Of a stretch of DNA of 21,629 nucleotides, positions 13,703-21,629 are shown piece by piece (position 1 is the stretch's first letter; each line of letters begins with the position of its first letter). The notes under the pieces are model-generated. The model ran no database searches, was not told where the DNA came from, and saw only the letters and a list, made by a program, of their open reading frames with translations. Where the stretch lies: the NCBI GenBank assembly GCA_965649545.1, contig CBFGLF010000019.1:1-21629 (forward strand), written 5' to 3'. The stretch is from CABHOJ01 sp965649545. GTDB lineage: Bacteria; Pseudomonadota; Gammaproteobacteria; Burkholderiales; Methylophilaceae. Made by a program: the position numbers and the translations under genes.

Positions 13703-15688
13703 ATGATGGAACACACCCTCAGACACTATTCCGAACGCCAAACAGACCAGCCGGTGGAACTCCTGGCCGACCTCGTCTCACAGATGCGCCCGGGCAAGCA
13801 TCAGCATTCCGACCATGCGGTCCATGCCATCCAGGCTTTGTGCCATGTGCTGAATAACCATCCGGACTATGTCACGCAACTCCGTACGGCCATCCTCACC
13901 TTGCTCGGCCAGCGCAAGCCGGTCTCCCTGATCGTCGATGCCGGCATCCATCCCAATAGCGGATTCTTTAGCGAGCTGTCGCGTCGGGTGGGGCACAAGT
14001 TCCTGCCGGAGGCGGTCGATCCCGCCTATCTCAAGGACCTGTTCGGGCAAATATTCTCGGAACCCGACGACGACCGCTGGGTGCTGGTGGTGCCGGATGA
14101 GGTCTGGCTCGAGTTGCTGGCGGCCTTACGCTTGGACGAAGCCTCTCCCGACGAGCTTGCCGCCTCTCGCAAGAGCCTGTTCGATGCGGCTCAGGTGCTC
14201 TCCTATCGGCTGTCCGCCTTGGGCCTCGAGCCCGAGCTGATCCGGAATTACCCCGAGCTCGAAGACCACAGCTCGCCGTTCATCATGCAGAACACCGAGT
14301 TCAGTCAGTTCCTGGAGGGCACGCCGCAAAGCGCGGACGCCATCCGCCATATCCTGGTCATGCTCGACCAGTGCAGGAAGATCGTCGGCAAGATCCGCCG
14401 TGCGAGTTCGCAGACCGGTACCAGTATCCGCCTGACCTTCCTGCTACAGCGCATCAGCCAGCATCTGCAGCGCATGGAGTTGTTACTCGATATCATCGCG
14501 CGCCAGATGACCACGGAAGACGAGCAGGTGCTCTACGTGAAATTACTGAAGACCCTGGTCTATGCCGAGTGCCACAAGAACGACGTGCGGCAGCACTGGC
14601 GGGAGAACGTGGAGCTCATGGCCTTGCGTGTCACCGAGAATGCCAGTCGTGCCGGTGAGCATTACATCACCGAGACGCGCAGCGAGTATTTCGCGCTGAT
14701 GCGGTCGGCCATGGGGGCGGGTCTGATCATCGGCGTCATGGCCATGATCAAGGTGATCACGGCCGGGCATCATTACGCGCCGCTGACCGAAGCCATCTTC
14801 TTCAGCCTGAACTACGGCCTCGGCTTCGTCCTCATCCACATGCTGCATTTCACCGTGGCGACCAAACAGCCGGCCATGACCGCGGCTGCCATTGCCGCGA
14901 GCATCGATGGCAGCGACGGCAAGTCCAAAGACATGGACAAGCTGGTGGGGATCATCGCGCAGACCATGCGTAGCCAGACGGTGGCGATCATCGGCAACGT
15001 CATCCTGGCCTTGCCGACGGCCATGCTGATCGCGTGGCTGATCTTCACGCTCACCGGGCAGCATTTCGTCACGCCCGAAAAGGCCCACAAGATGCTGGCG
15101 GATATCCATCCGCTTTACAGTGGCGCTCTATTCTATGCGGCCATCGCGGGGGTCTGCCTGTTCCTGTCGGGGTTGATCGCGGGCTATCACGATAACCTCG
15201 CCATCTATAACAGGATCCCGCAACGCCTGCGTGCCTTGCGCTGGCTCAAGCGGCTGCTGGGCGAGGAGCGTCTGGATCGCGTCGCGCACTACATCGAGAA
15301 CAACCTCGGCGCGCTGGCGGGGAATTTCTATTTCGGTTGCCTGCTCGGCGGTATGGCGGCGATCGGGGTGCTGCTCGGGCTACCTATCGATATCCGGCAT
15401 ATCACCTTCTCGTCGGCGTTCGCCGGGTTCTCCTTCGTCGGGCTGGATTTCGCATTCAGCTGGCAGGTGCTGGCGGTCGCGTTGCTGGGGATCTGGCTGA
15501 TCGGAACGATGAATCTGGTGGTGAGTTTCAGCCTGGCCTTATATGTGGCGATGAAGTCGCGCAAGGTCACGTTCGCACAATGGCGTCACCTGATCTCGGC
15601 CTTGTTCAAACGGCTGGTGACGCAGCCCCGCCAATTCTTCCTGCCGCCGAAGCGAGAGGTGACGAGTGCGCCGGTGGAGTCTGTCTAG
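13703..15688 (+). CDS. Polytopic membrane protein of the 'site-specific recombinase' family (PF10136)
   Basis: This 661-residue protein belongs to the family often labelled 'site-specific recombinase' after a Neisseria protein (Gcr). The N-terminal half (about 1-330) is soluble and helical, with long amphipathic stretches. The C-terminal half has about six or seven transmembrane segments near 335-354, 364-384, 425-450, 472-494, 537-560, 567-585 and 588-616, then a basic tail. I see no tyrosine-recombinase R-H-R-Y pattern and no serine-recombinase motif, so the family name should not be read as function. The start is one of two adjacent ATGs (13703 or 13706); AAAGAA upstream is a weak ribosome-binding site. 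It is on the same strand as the PDZ lipoprotein but probably has its own promoter, and it converges on the antiporter gene 40 bases away. Confidence 0.85.
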   Translation: MMEHTLRHYSERQTDQPVELLADLVSQMRPGKHQHSDHAVHAIQALCHVLNNHPDYVTQLRTAILTLLGQRKPVSLIVDAGIHPNSGFFSELSRRVGHKFLPEAVDPAYLKDLFGQIFSEPDDDRWVLVVPDEVWLELLAALRLDEASPDELAASRKSLFDAAQVLSYRLSALGLEPELIRNYPELEDHSSPFIMQNTEFSQFLEGTPQSADAIRHILVMLDQCRKIVGKIRRASSQTGTSIRLTFLLQRISQHLQRMELLLDIIARQMTTEDEQVLYVKLLKTLVYAECHKNDVRQHWRENVELMALRVTENASRAGEHYITETRSEYFALMRSAMGAGLIIGVMAMIKVITAGHHYAPLTEAIFFSLNYGLGFVLIHMLHFTVATKQPAMTAAAIAASIDGSDGKSKDMDKLVGIIAQTMRSQTVAIIGNVILALPTAMLIAWLIFTLTGQHFVTPEKAHKMLADIHPLYSGALFYAAIAGVCLFLSGLIAGYHDNLAIYNRIPQRLRALRWLKRLLGEERLDRVAHYIENNLGALAGNFYFGCLLGGMAAIGVLLGLPIDIRHITFSSAFAGFSFVGLDFAFSWQVLAVALLGIWLIGTMNLVVSFSLALYVAMKSRKVTFAQWRHLISALFKRLVTQPRQFFLPPKREVTSAPVESV

Positions 15689-15728
15689 ACCAGTAAGCCT
15701 ACGATGACCTGCCTAGGAAGTCAGGACT

Positions 15729-16979
15729 TCAAAACAGCAAGAACATGAGTATGGCCACCGCAGTGGGGACTAGCGCGCCCACCAGCATCTGCGGCACGCC
15801 GATCGACTGGTCCTGGAACCCGCCCCTGAGCAAGGCGACACCGGCTGGATTTGGTGCATTGGCGATCACGGTCAAACCGCCCCCGGCGACCGCCCCCGCC
15901 ATCAGCATGTATTTGGCTTCATCCGACATGCCGACGATCAGCGAACCCAGATAGGTCAGCGCCGCGTTGTCGGTGATCGCCGTCAAGGCGACAGCGCCGA
16001 AGAACAGTTGCAACGGTTCTAGGCCGGACACGACCGGTTGCAGCCACCACTGTTGCATGCCCCCGAGCACCACCAGGCCGGCCAGGAAGAAACCGACCAG
16101 TAGCCCTTCCTTCAGGATCAAGGGCGTCTGGTACCGGCTGTAAGCCTGGGTGAAGCCCATGAATAACAGGAACAGCCCGATGAAGACCACCGGGTGGTGG
16201 GCGAAGATGACGACGCCGATCAGGAACACCAGGTGGATGGCCCTGACCGTCAGCGGCACTTTCTTGTCCTTGGTCTCCGCAGCCTGATCCGATAAATATT
16301 TGCGTAGCAGGAAACAGATGGCCGTGGCATTGATCAGTACCGCGATCGTCGCTTTCCAGCCGAAGGTGGCGGCCATGAATGCCGAGTCCCATTGCCAGGT
16401 GGCGGCGACCATGAGCACTGGCGGTGCGGCATATGAAGTCAGCGTGCCGCCGATCGAGATGTTCACGAACAGCACACCCAATGTGGCGTACTTGAGCCAT
16501 TCAGGCATCGACTGACGGAAGACCATGGGCGCAAGCATCAACGCCGCCAGCGTCATGGCGGCAGGCTCGGTGATGAGCGAACCCACCAGCGGTACCAACG
16601 CCAGGCAGAGCCAAGTCTTGGCCAGCGTCGTATCGGTCGGCAACAGCCGCGCGATCCAGCCCACCACATGCTTGACGCTGAGCAGCACGGGCTGTGAGGC
16701 GGCTACCACCATGATCACGAACACGAACAACGGTTCGGTGTAGTGACGGGATTCGAGATAGTCCAGCGCTTCGTTGCCGCCAGCGAGCAGGGCCATGACG
16801 ATGATGAGGATGAAGGACCAGAAACCGAACACGACCTCCACTTCGCCCAGTAAGTGGAACAAGCCCGCATGGTTGGGGTGGCGATGCGCGAGCGACTCGA
16901 AAATCTTGGCGGTGAAGGTGTGGATCAACGCCAGCGCGAAGATGATGGCGGCCGCGATGTTGATGATGTTGGCTGACAC
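15729..16979 (-). CDS. Putative Na+/H+ antiporter (PF07399-type)
   Basis: This is a 416-residue inner-membrane transporter with about 10-12 hydrophobic segments, resembling the putative Na+/H+ antiporter family in the ion-transporter (NhaD/ArsB-like) superfamily. Likely ion-site motifs are the intramembrane acidic TEPAAMT (137-143), NISIGGTLTSYAAPP (173-187), TDNAALTYLGS (336-346) and NAPNPAG (374-380). The two halves repeat a T-acidic-helix pattern, as in inverted-repeat transporters. The start is GTG at 16979, fixed by AGGAG at a spacing of six. It begins 21 bases after darP ends, so the two are cotranscribed. Ion specificity is assumed from the family and cannot be read here. Confidence 0.87.
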   Translation of the reverse strand: MSANIINIAAAIIFALALIHTFTAKIFESLAHRHPNHAGLFHLLGEVEVVFGFWSFILIIVMALLAGGNEALDYLESRHYTEPLFVFVIMVVAASQPVLLSVKHVVGWIARLLPTDTTLAKTWLCLALVPLVGSLITEPAAMTLAALMLAPMVFRQSMPEWLKYATLGVLFVNISIGGTLTSYAAPPVLMVAATWQWDSAFMAATFGWKATIAVLINATAICFLLRKYLSDQAAETKDKKVPLTVRAIHLVFLIGVVIFAHHPVVFIGLFLLFMGFTQAYSRYQTPLILKEGLLVGFFLAGLVVLGGMQQWWLQPVVSGLEPLQLFFGAVALTAITDNAALTYLGSLIVGMSDEAKYMLMAGAVAGGGLTVIANAPNPAGVALLRGGFQDQSIGVPQMLVGALVPTAVAILMFLLF

Positions 16980-17000
16980 TCTGGACTCCTTGAATCTGAC

Positions 17001-17558
17001 TTAGGCGGGTTCGTCGGCAGACGGATCGTCCGAGGATGCTGCCTCGGAGATCTCCCGTAGCAACCGGAAGATCTCGCGGCTGCTCTTGGGCGGCTTATTG
17101 GCTGCCTGCTCGCGACGCGCATTCCGAATCAGGGTGCGTAGTTGCTGCGTATCCGTTTCCGGGTATTGGGATAGCCACTCGGCGAAAGCCGTCTCTTCCT
17201 CGATCAAGCGGCTGCGCCAGCGTTCGAGGCGATGGAAGTGCGCGTTCTCTGCGACGTTCTTGCCCTCCCATCGGTCTAGTTGCTCCTGGATGGGGGCCGT
17301 GTCGACCTCGCGCATCAGTTTGCCGATGTACTGCATCTGGCGCCGGGTGGCGCCGTTAGCGGTGATGCGCTTGGCCTCGTTGATCGCATCGCGCAATTGT
17401 TCCGGCAAGTCGAGCTTGTTCAGTTTGTCCTTGGGCAGGCCGACCAGGGTCACGCCCAGGTCCTGCAGCGCATCCATCGCAGCTTTTCGCTTGGTCTTGC
17501 TAAGAGGTTCCTGATCTTGCGCGGAGGCCTGGGATTCGTCGGTTTCGTTGGGTTTCAT
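17001..17558 (-). CDS. darP: Ribosome maturation factor DarP (YjgA, DUF615)
   Basis: DarP (formerly YjgA) associates with late 50S precursors and helps mature the peptidyl-transferase centre. The 185-residue protein matches the family in length and sequence. The conserved core is SKTKRKAAMDALQDLG then LVGLPKDKLNKLDLPEQL, with a later IGKLMREVD and a charged, mostly helical C-terminal half (FHRLERWRSRL). Both ends are acidic and probably disordered. It is divergent from pmbA, an arrangement also known in E. coli, with a shared intergenic region of only about 53 bases. The Na+/H+ antiporter gene follows on the same strand after 21 bases. Confidence 0.95.
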   Translation of the reverse strand: MKPNETDESQASAQDQEPLSKTKRKAAMDALQDLGVTLVGLPKDKLNKLDLPEQLRDAINEAKRITANGATRRQMQYIGKLMREVDTAPIQEQLDRWEGKNVAENAHFHRLERWRSRLIEEETAFAEWLSQYPETDTQQLRTLIRNARREQAANKPPKSSREIFRLLREISEAASSDDPSADEPA

Positions 17559-17611
17559 GGCTGTGTGCTTTCTGGCAAGGTATGATAACAGCTTTTTGCG
17601 AGAGCCTTTTC

Positions 17612-18952
17612 GTGACCGAAGCCAGTTTCCGTTATTCCCAGCACGACCTGCAGCAGATGGGCGAAGATGTCCTGCGCATCGCCAAAGCTTCCGGCGCCAG
17701 CGATGCAGAAGCCGAGATCAGCCTCGGTTTCGGCCAGAACGTCTCAGTGCGGATGGGGGAGACCGAAACCATCGAATACAACCGTGACAAGGGTGTCTCC
17801 GTCACCGTTTATTTCGGCAAACAGCGTGGTCACGCCAGCACCTCGGACCTCTCTCGCAAGGCGCTGGAGGATACGGTGGCCGCGGCTTGCAACATCGCCC
17901 GGTACACCGCCCAGGATACTTTCTGCGGTCTGGCCGATCCGGCCCTGATGGCCAAGGAGATCCCCGATCTCGATCTGCATCATCCCTGGAACATCAGTGT
18001 CGATGAGGCACTGGCGATCGCGGTGGAATGTGAAGCCGCAGCGCGTGCCGTCGACAAGCGCATCACCAATTCCGAAGGCGCCTCCGTCTCCGCCTACGAG
18101 GGGATGTTCGCTTATGCCAATAGCCATGGGTTCAGCGGTGGCTATCCAAGCTCCCGGCACGGCATCAGTTGTTCCGTCATCGCGGAGGCGGGCGATGCCA
18201 TGCAGCGAGATTATTGGTACAGCAGCGCGCGCGCTGCCGAGGATCTCGATCCGGCGGTGACCATTGGTCGACGCGCGGGAGAGCGCACCGTCAGGCGTCT
18301 CGGGACCAGGCGCATCAAGACCGCGCAAGTGCCCGTATTGTTCGAAGCCTCGCTGGCTTCCGGCCTGATCTCCCATCTCGTGTCGGCCATCTCGGGCGGC
18401 AACCTGTACCGCAAATCCTCATTCCTGCTCGATAGCCTGGGAAAACAGGTAGCTTCGCCTTTGCTCAATATCCAGGAAGATCCCTTTATCCTCAAGGGTT
18501 TGGCCAGCTCGCCCTTCGACAGCGAAGGCGTACAGACCAAGGCACGTACATTGGTCAAGGATGGCGTGCTGCAGGGCTATGTACTTTCCAGTTATTCCGC
18601 CCGTAAGCTGGGCATGCAAAGTACCGGGAATGCAGGCGGGAATCACAATCTCATCGTGCAGGATACCGGTCAAGATTTCGATGGCTTGCTCAAGACCATG
18701 GGGACCGGCTTGCTGGTGACCGAGTTGCTGGGCCATGGCCTCAATATGGTGACGGGCGACTATTCCCGTGGCGCTGCCGGTTTCTGGGTGGAGAACGGCG
18801 TGATCCTGCATCCGGTCGAAGAGATCACCATCGCAGGTAACCTCAAGGAGATGCTGAACCAGATCGTCGCTATCGGCAATGATGTGCTGGTGCAGGGCTC
18901 GAAACAGACCGGTTCCATCCTGATCGAGCGTATGACCGTGGCGGGTGACTAA
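17612..18952 (+). CDS. pmbA: Metalloprotease subunit PmbA/TldE
   Basis: PmbA (TldE) pairs with TldD in a heterodimeric metalloprotease that degrades unfolded peptides; in E. coli it processes microcin B17 and the CcdA antitoxin. The TldD partner, which carries the zinc site, is not in this window. From GTG 17612 the protein is 446 residues, close to E. coli PmbA. Conserved segments include RYGE-like VRMGETETIEYN, ITVYF-like VSVTVYFGKQRGHAS, DKRITNSEGASVS, YRKSSFLLDSLGK, LKGLASSPFDSEGV and GDYSRGAAGFWVENG (382-396). An ATG at 17582 is in frame, but its AAGG lies one base away, too close to work. GTG 17612, with GAGAG seven bases ahead, better fits the family N-terminus. The exact start remains uncertain. 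Confidence 0.95.
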   Translation: MTEASFRYSQHDLQQMGEDVLRIAKASGASDAEAEISLGFGQNVSVRMGETETIEYNRDKGVSVTVYFGKQRGHASTSDLSRKALEDTVAAACNIARYTAQDTFCGLADPALMAKEIPDLDLHHPWNISVDEALAIAVECEAAARAVDKRITNSEGASVSAYEGMFAYANSHGFSGGYPSSRHGISCSVIAEAGDAMQRDYWYSSARAAEDLDPAVTIGRRAGERTVRRLGTRRIKTAQVPVLFEASLASGLISHLVSAISGGNLYRKSSFLLDSLGKQVASPLLNIQEDPFILKGLASSPFDSEGVQTKARTLVKDGVLQGYVLSSYSARKLGMQSTGNAGGNHNLIVQDTGQDFDGLLKTMGTGLLVTELLGHGLNMVTGDYSRGAAGFWVENGVILHPVEEITIAGNLKEMLNQIVAIGNDVLVQGSKQTGSILIERMTVAGD

Positions 18953-18981
18953 CCGCTCGCTGGCCTGACCCAATGCCTTGG

Positions 18982-19022
18982 CCCAATAAAAAAGCCCCGC
19001 ATTGCGGGGCTTTTTTATTGGG
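18982..19022. terminator. Strong bidirectional terminator, pmbA / mlaA
   Basis: A perfect 19-bp inverted repeat (18982-19000 and 19004-19022) encloses the loop ATT. GCCCCGC pairs with GCGGGGC, flanked by A6 and T6 runs. It lies 29 bases past the pmbA stop and 12 bases past the mlaA stop, so it can end both convergent transcripts. Confidence 0.93.
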
Positions 19023-19034
19023 AGAACGCCGTGC

Positions 19035-19787
19035 TTAAGGGGCTGGCGCTGGGGCCAGTTCTTGCGCCGGCGCATCATCCACTTCGTCGTCGAAGTGGGC
19101 GTTACCGCCATTGCTGTCAGCGATCTGTGCTGCACGGCGTTGCATGTAAGCGTCGCGCATGAAGGCATACGGGTCGAGCGCGGCTTCATCCAGCAGGTCA
19201 CTGGCTGGCAGGTACTGCGCACGCTTGTCGATGAACTTGGTGACGCGCAACAGGTTGCGATCACGTGGGTCATGGACATAACTGATCGGATCGAAGGCGA
19301 CCGTGTCGACCACCAGACCGGCGGTATCGCGCAAGGTGCTTGGGCCGAAGAACGGCAACACGATGTAGGCGCCGCTACCGACACCCCAATGGCCCAGGGT
19401 TTGACCGAAGTCTTCATTGCGCTTCTCGATGCCATCCATGGAAGCGACATCGATGAGGCCGGCGATACCGAAGGTCGAATTGATCACGAAGCGACCAGCG
19501 CCTGTCATGGCCTTGTCGAACTTGCCTTGCAGCAGGTCATTGATGGTCGAGATGAACGTGTTCAGGTTGCTGAAGAAATTGTTGACGCCAGTGCGGACCG
19601 GGCTAGGCAAGACGGCCTTGTAGGCGCCTGCGATAGGCTTGACCACCGCTTTGTCGGCGACATCATTGAATTTGTAGATCCCACGATTCATGCCTTCAAG
19701 AGGATCCTTGTTGGCTTGCGTGGCACACCCCGTTAGCGACAAAGCTAAGACAATGCTGGCGATCAGACTTGTTGTATTTATGCGCAT
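19035..19787 (-). CDS. mlaA: Outer-membrane lipoprotein MlaA (VacJ)
   Basis: MlaA removes mislocalised phospholipids from the outer leaflet of the outer membrane and passes them to the periplasmic MlaC, then to the MlaFEDB transporter. The 250-residue protein has a lipoprotein signal with lipobox LTGC (Cys21). It shows the family signature DPLEGMNRGIYKFN (28-41), then VRTGVNNFFSNL, GRFVINSTFGIAGL, DFGQTLGHWGVGSGAYIVLPFFGPST and the C-terminal region up to about residue 215. The tail is acidic and then Ala/Pro-rich, as in many homologues. The ATG at 19787 has GGA upstream at a spacing of about eight. The mla transporter genes are not adjacent. The 217-base gap upstream, to the DUF6279 gene, holds no promoter I can call with confidence. 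Confidence 0.96.
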   Translation of the reverse strand: MRINTTSLIASIVLALSLTGCATQANKDPLEGMNRGIYKFNDVADKAVVKPIAGAYKAVLPSPVRTGVNNFFSNLNTFISTINDLLQGKFDKAMTGAGRFVINSTFGIAGLIDVASMDGIEKRNEDFGQTLGHWGVGSGAYIVLPFFGPSTLRDTAGLVVDTVAFDPISYVHDPRDRNLLRVTKFIDKRAQYLPASDLLDEAALDPYAFMRDAYMQRRAAQIADSNGGNAHFDDEVDDAPAQELAPAPAP

Positions 19788-20004
19788 GCTTTATTCCGTG
19801 ATTAGTGTGAATCGCCAGTAAACCCAGCGCCCATCGCGAACTTTAACCGAGCGGTACCCCCTTGTCCACTGTTTTAAAAGGGCTTCTATCCCGTGTTGCG
19901 TAAATGTAACACATGTAAAAATCACTTATTTTTCAATGTCATAGCACCATACACCACTCGGTTTTTTTGCAAAATATGGGTGGGAGGCCCGGTGACGCCT
20001 GACT

Positions 20005-20880
20005 TCAGTAAGTAGCGGGTTTTTTGACGTTGGAGAGGTCGTCGATATATTGCTGCAAACGCTCCACGGCTTTCTGGCGTTGCTGCGCTGTAGTGTGGTT
20101 GTGTAGCTCGGCCGTGATGTGGCAGGACTCCTGCGTCAATTGATCCAGGTATTGTTGATAGGTCTTGTCGGGGGAGTCGATGAGTTGCGCATAGAACTGT
20201 GTGATCTCCTTACCGACTTCCGCTTCGCTGAGCTCCTGACGCACGATCTTGCGCAATAACTTCAAGGCCCCCTGCTGGCGGCGCTGGATCTCGGCATAAG
20301 AGGTCTTTGCGTTGAAGCTGGAGGCCGCCAGGTGCTGGCGCAGCAATGCCACTTGACGCTCGTCGAGGTTGCCGTAGAGGTTCTCGGCACGCTTGAGGGC
20401 CTGTTTCAGCCGGTAATCGAGCCGTTCTTCAACTGATCCGTCCATCCAGTCCTCGCGCCATTCGGTATTGCGCTTATCGAATTTCTTCTGCAGATGATCC
20501 AGTTGCTCGGCGGTCAGGATGGGCGCGATGTGGCCGGTGATCCTCGCTGCCTGGGCATTGAGCGCACGGCCGCGTTCGCGCACGTCATCCACCAGTTCGC
20601 AGACTTGCCGTGCCTCGATGTCGCCAGGGGCCATGGCCTTCATTTTGCCCAGCAAGCGAAGATATTGCGGTAGTTCGTTGCGATAATGCCAGTCATGGAG
20701 TTTTGCCAGCTCATGCTGGATCTCCGGGACTTGACCGTTCTTGAAGTCCAGGTAGCCATCCAGCCACCAGTAGACGAGTTCCGGCGCCTTGTTGTAGCTG
20801 AGTTTCAGGACGCTGCAGCCGCCGATGGTCAATACCAGCAGGCACACGGAGAGGATGATCGGCTTACGCAGCAAGCTCAT
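20005..20880 (-). CDS. DUF6279-type lipoprotein of unknown function
   Basis: This 291-residue protein has a signal peptide ending in IGGC (Cys22) and is predicted to be a lipoprotein. The mature part is highly helical and charged. Near its start is the pattern LSYNKAPELVYWWLDGYLDF, then DWHYRNELPQYLRLL, which I recognise as DUF6279; no biochemical role is established to my knowledge. Further on are EQLDHLQKKFDKRNTEW and RQHLAASSFN, and a C-terminal helix KAVERLQQYIDDLS. Its ATG overlaps the photolyase stop by four bases (ATGA), so translation is probably coupled to photolyase expression. A role in stress response is therefore a guess from context only. No clear terminator follows it. Confidence 0.8.
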   Translation of the reverse strand: MSLLRKPIILSVCLLVLTIGGCSVLKLSYNKAPELVYWWLDGYLDFKNGQVPEIQHELAKLHDWHYRNELPQYLRLLGKMKAMAPGDIEARQVCELVDDVRERGRALNAQAARITGHIAPILTAEQLDHLQKKFDKRNTEWREDWMDGSVEERLDYRLKQALKRAENLYGNLDERQVALLRQHLAASSFNAKTSYAEIQRRQQGALKLLRKIVRQELSEAEVGKEITQFYAQLIDSPDKTYQQYLDQLTQESCHITAELHNHTTAQQRQKAVERLQQYIDDLSNVKKPATY

Positions 20881-21629
20881 GCGTCCGCTTTACCTCCGGC
20901 TTGCTTGTACAAAGCCAGGGCTTCCAGGCGTTGAGTGGCATGGTCGACGACCGGCTGCGGGTAATCCTTGCCGATCTGCAAGCCCAGGCTTTGCTGACGC
21001 AGCGGCGGGATCAACCATGGGGCATGGATCTCCTTGTCGTCGCAGGGGCCCAGCTCGGGCACATACTTGCGGATGAACTTGCCCTGCGGATCGAATCGCT
21101 CTGATTGGGTGATGGGGTTGAAGATACGGAACCAGGGTTGCGCGTCGCAGCCGGTGGAGGCCGCCCATTGCCAGCCGCCATTGTTGGCGCTGAGATCGAA
21201 ATCGATGAGCTTGTCGGCAAAATAGCGTTCTCCCCATCGCCAGTCGATAAGCAGGTCTTTCACCAGGAAGCTCGCTGCCACCATGCGCAAGCGGTTGTGC
21301 ATCCAGCCGGTCTGGTTGATCTGGCGCATGGCCGCGTCGACCAGCGGATACCCGGTGCGTCCTTCGCACCAGGCCTGGAACAGGTCTTCCCGGTTGGGGA
21401 ATGGCAGTCGGTCGAATTCCGCCTTGAAGGCCCGGCCGTCCGCGACGCGAGGGTGATGATGCAGGATCTGGAAATAGAAATCCCGCCAGATCAGTTCGTT
21501 GAGCCAGCCTTCCGCCCCCTTGCCCCCATGTTGCCAGGCCGTGCGTGCCAGATGCCGGATGGAGACGGTGCCGAAACGTAAGTGCACCGAAAGATAGGAA
21601 GGACCTTTGATCGCGGGGAAATCACGGGC
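20877..21629 (-). CDS. phrB: Deoxyribodipyrimidine photolyase, 3' part (runs off the right edge)
   Basis: Photolyase repairs UV-induced cyclobutane pyrimidine dimers using FADH- and blue light. Only the C-terminal 250 residues are present: the frame is open to the window edge, so the N-terminal antenna domain lies outside. The visible part is the helical FAD/DNA-binding domain, with HLRFGTVSIR, WLNELIWRDFYFQIL, GYPLVDAAMRQINQTGWMHN, RLRMVAASFLVKDLLIDWR, ANNGGWQWAASTG (Trp-triad region), FRIFNPITQSERFDPQG and FIRKYVPEL. These match class I CPD photolyases rather than cryptochrome-DASH. A GTG at 21587 is internal, not the start. The stop overlaps the next gene's ATG by four bases. Confidence 0.95.
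   Translation of the reverse strand, partial: ARDFPAIKGPSYLSVHLRFGTVSIRHLARTAWQHGGKGAEGWLNELIWRDFYFQILHHHPRVADGRAFKAEFDRLPFPNREDLFQAWCEGRTGYPLVDAAMRQINQTGWMHNRLRMVAASFLVKDLLIDWRWGERYFADKLIDFDLSANNGGWQWAASTGCDAQPWFRIFNPITQSERFDPQGKFIRKYVPELGPCDDKEIHAPWLIPPLRQQSLGLQIGKDYPQPVVDHATQRLEALALYKQAGGKADA

Noticed and set aside
15717..15730. Inverted repeat GAAGTC/GACTTC between the PF10136 gene and the antiporter gene
   Set aside because: Six base pairs with a two-base loop and no T-run is too weak to call a terminator.
18419..19450. 343-codon minus-strand open frame spanning the pmbA 3' end and part of mlaA
   Set aside because: It crosses a strong bidirectional terminator and consists of an mlaA frame-shadow joined to pmbA antisense. 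It is not a gene.
19788..20004. Possible promoter or operator elements upstream of mlaA
   Set aside because: The stretch is AT-rich with several TTG- and TATA-like words, but no pair with acceptable boxes and spacing. Nothing could be called.

Overview
This 21.6 kb window is a stretch of bacterial chromosome carrying mostly core genes at high coding density. Gene order and sequence character point to a betaproteobacterium, probably of the Nitrosomonadales (Gallionellaceae, Sulfuricellaceae or Methylophilaceae-like). The clues are the pncC-recA-recX-alaS-lysC order, a close Mog homologue, divergent darP and pmbA, and a member of the membrane family labelled 'site-specific recombinase' (PF10136), which is common in Neisseria and other Betaproteobacteria. 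The taxonomic placement is inferred from remembered family features and was not tested by search. I see no insertion sequence, prophage, CRISPR array, integrase or toxin-antitoxin pair.

Layout. (1) 1-4100: ffh (signal recognition particle GTPase), a tRNA-Lys with its own promoter and terminator, a convergent membrane PAS-GGDEF-EAL c-di-GMP protein, a 35-residue lipoprotein, and a 69-residue two-helix membrane protein. The last two genes share a bidirectional terminator. (2) 4240-12589, all on the minus strand: mog, thiL, pgpA, pncC, recA, recX, alaS and lysC in transcription order, followed by tRNA-Ser(GCT) and tRNA-Arg(ACG). Several junctions overlap (mog/thiL, pgpA/pncC, recA/recX), so this looks like one long operon with internal promoters. 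(3) 12741-15688, plus strand: a lipoprotein with a C-terminal PDZ domain, then the PF10136 membrane protein. (4) 15729-19022: a putative Na+/H+ antiporter behind darP on the minus strand, and pmbA (tldE) diverging from darP. (5) 19035-21629, minus strand: mlaA, a DUF6279 lipoprotein, and the 3' two thirds or so of a DNA photolyase gene that runs off the right edge. The photolyase and the lipoprotein overlap by four bases.

The genes mostly serve separate housekeeping tasks: protein export, DNA repair (RecA, RecX, photolyase), tRNA charging, cofactor synthesis (molybdopterin, thiamine diphosphate, NAD salvage), phospholipid synthesis and transport (PgpA, MlaA), ribosome maturation (DarP) and peptide processing (PmbA). 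I did not find a convincing new multi-gene system. The points most worth a second look are recX, which has no ATG, GTG or TTG start before its conserved N-terminus; a probable internal start in lysC for a separate regulatory subunit; the 35-residue Cys/His lipoprotein; the PF10136 protein, which has no visible recombinase chemistry; and the tight coupling of a photolyase to a lipoprotein of unknown function. No gene-free stretch exceeds 300 bases. The longest is 19788-20004, where I see no convincing site.
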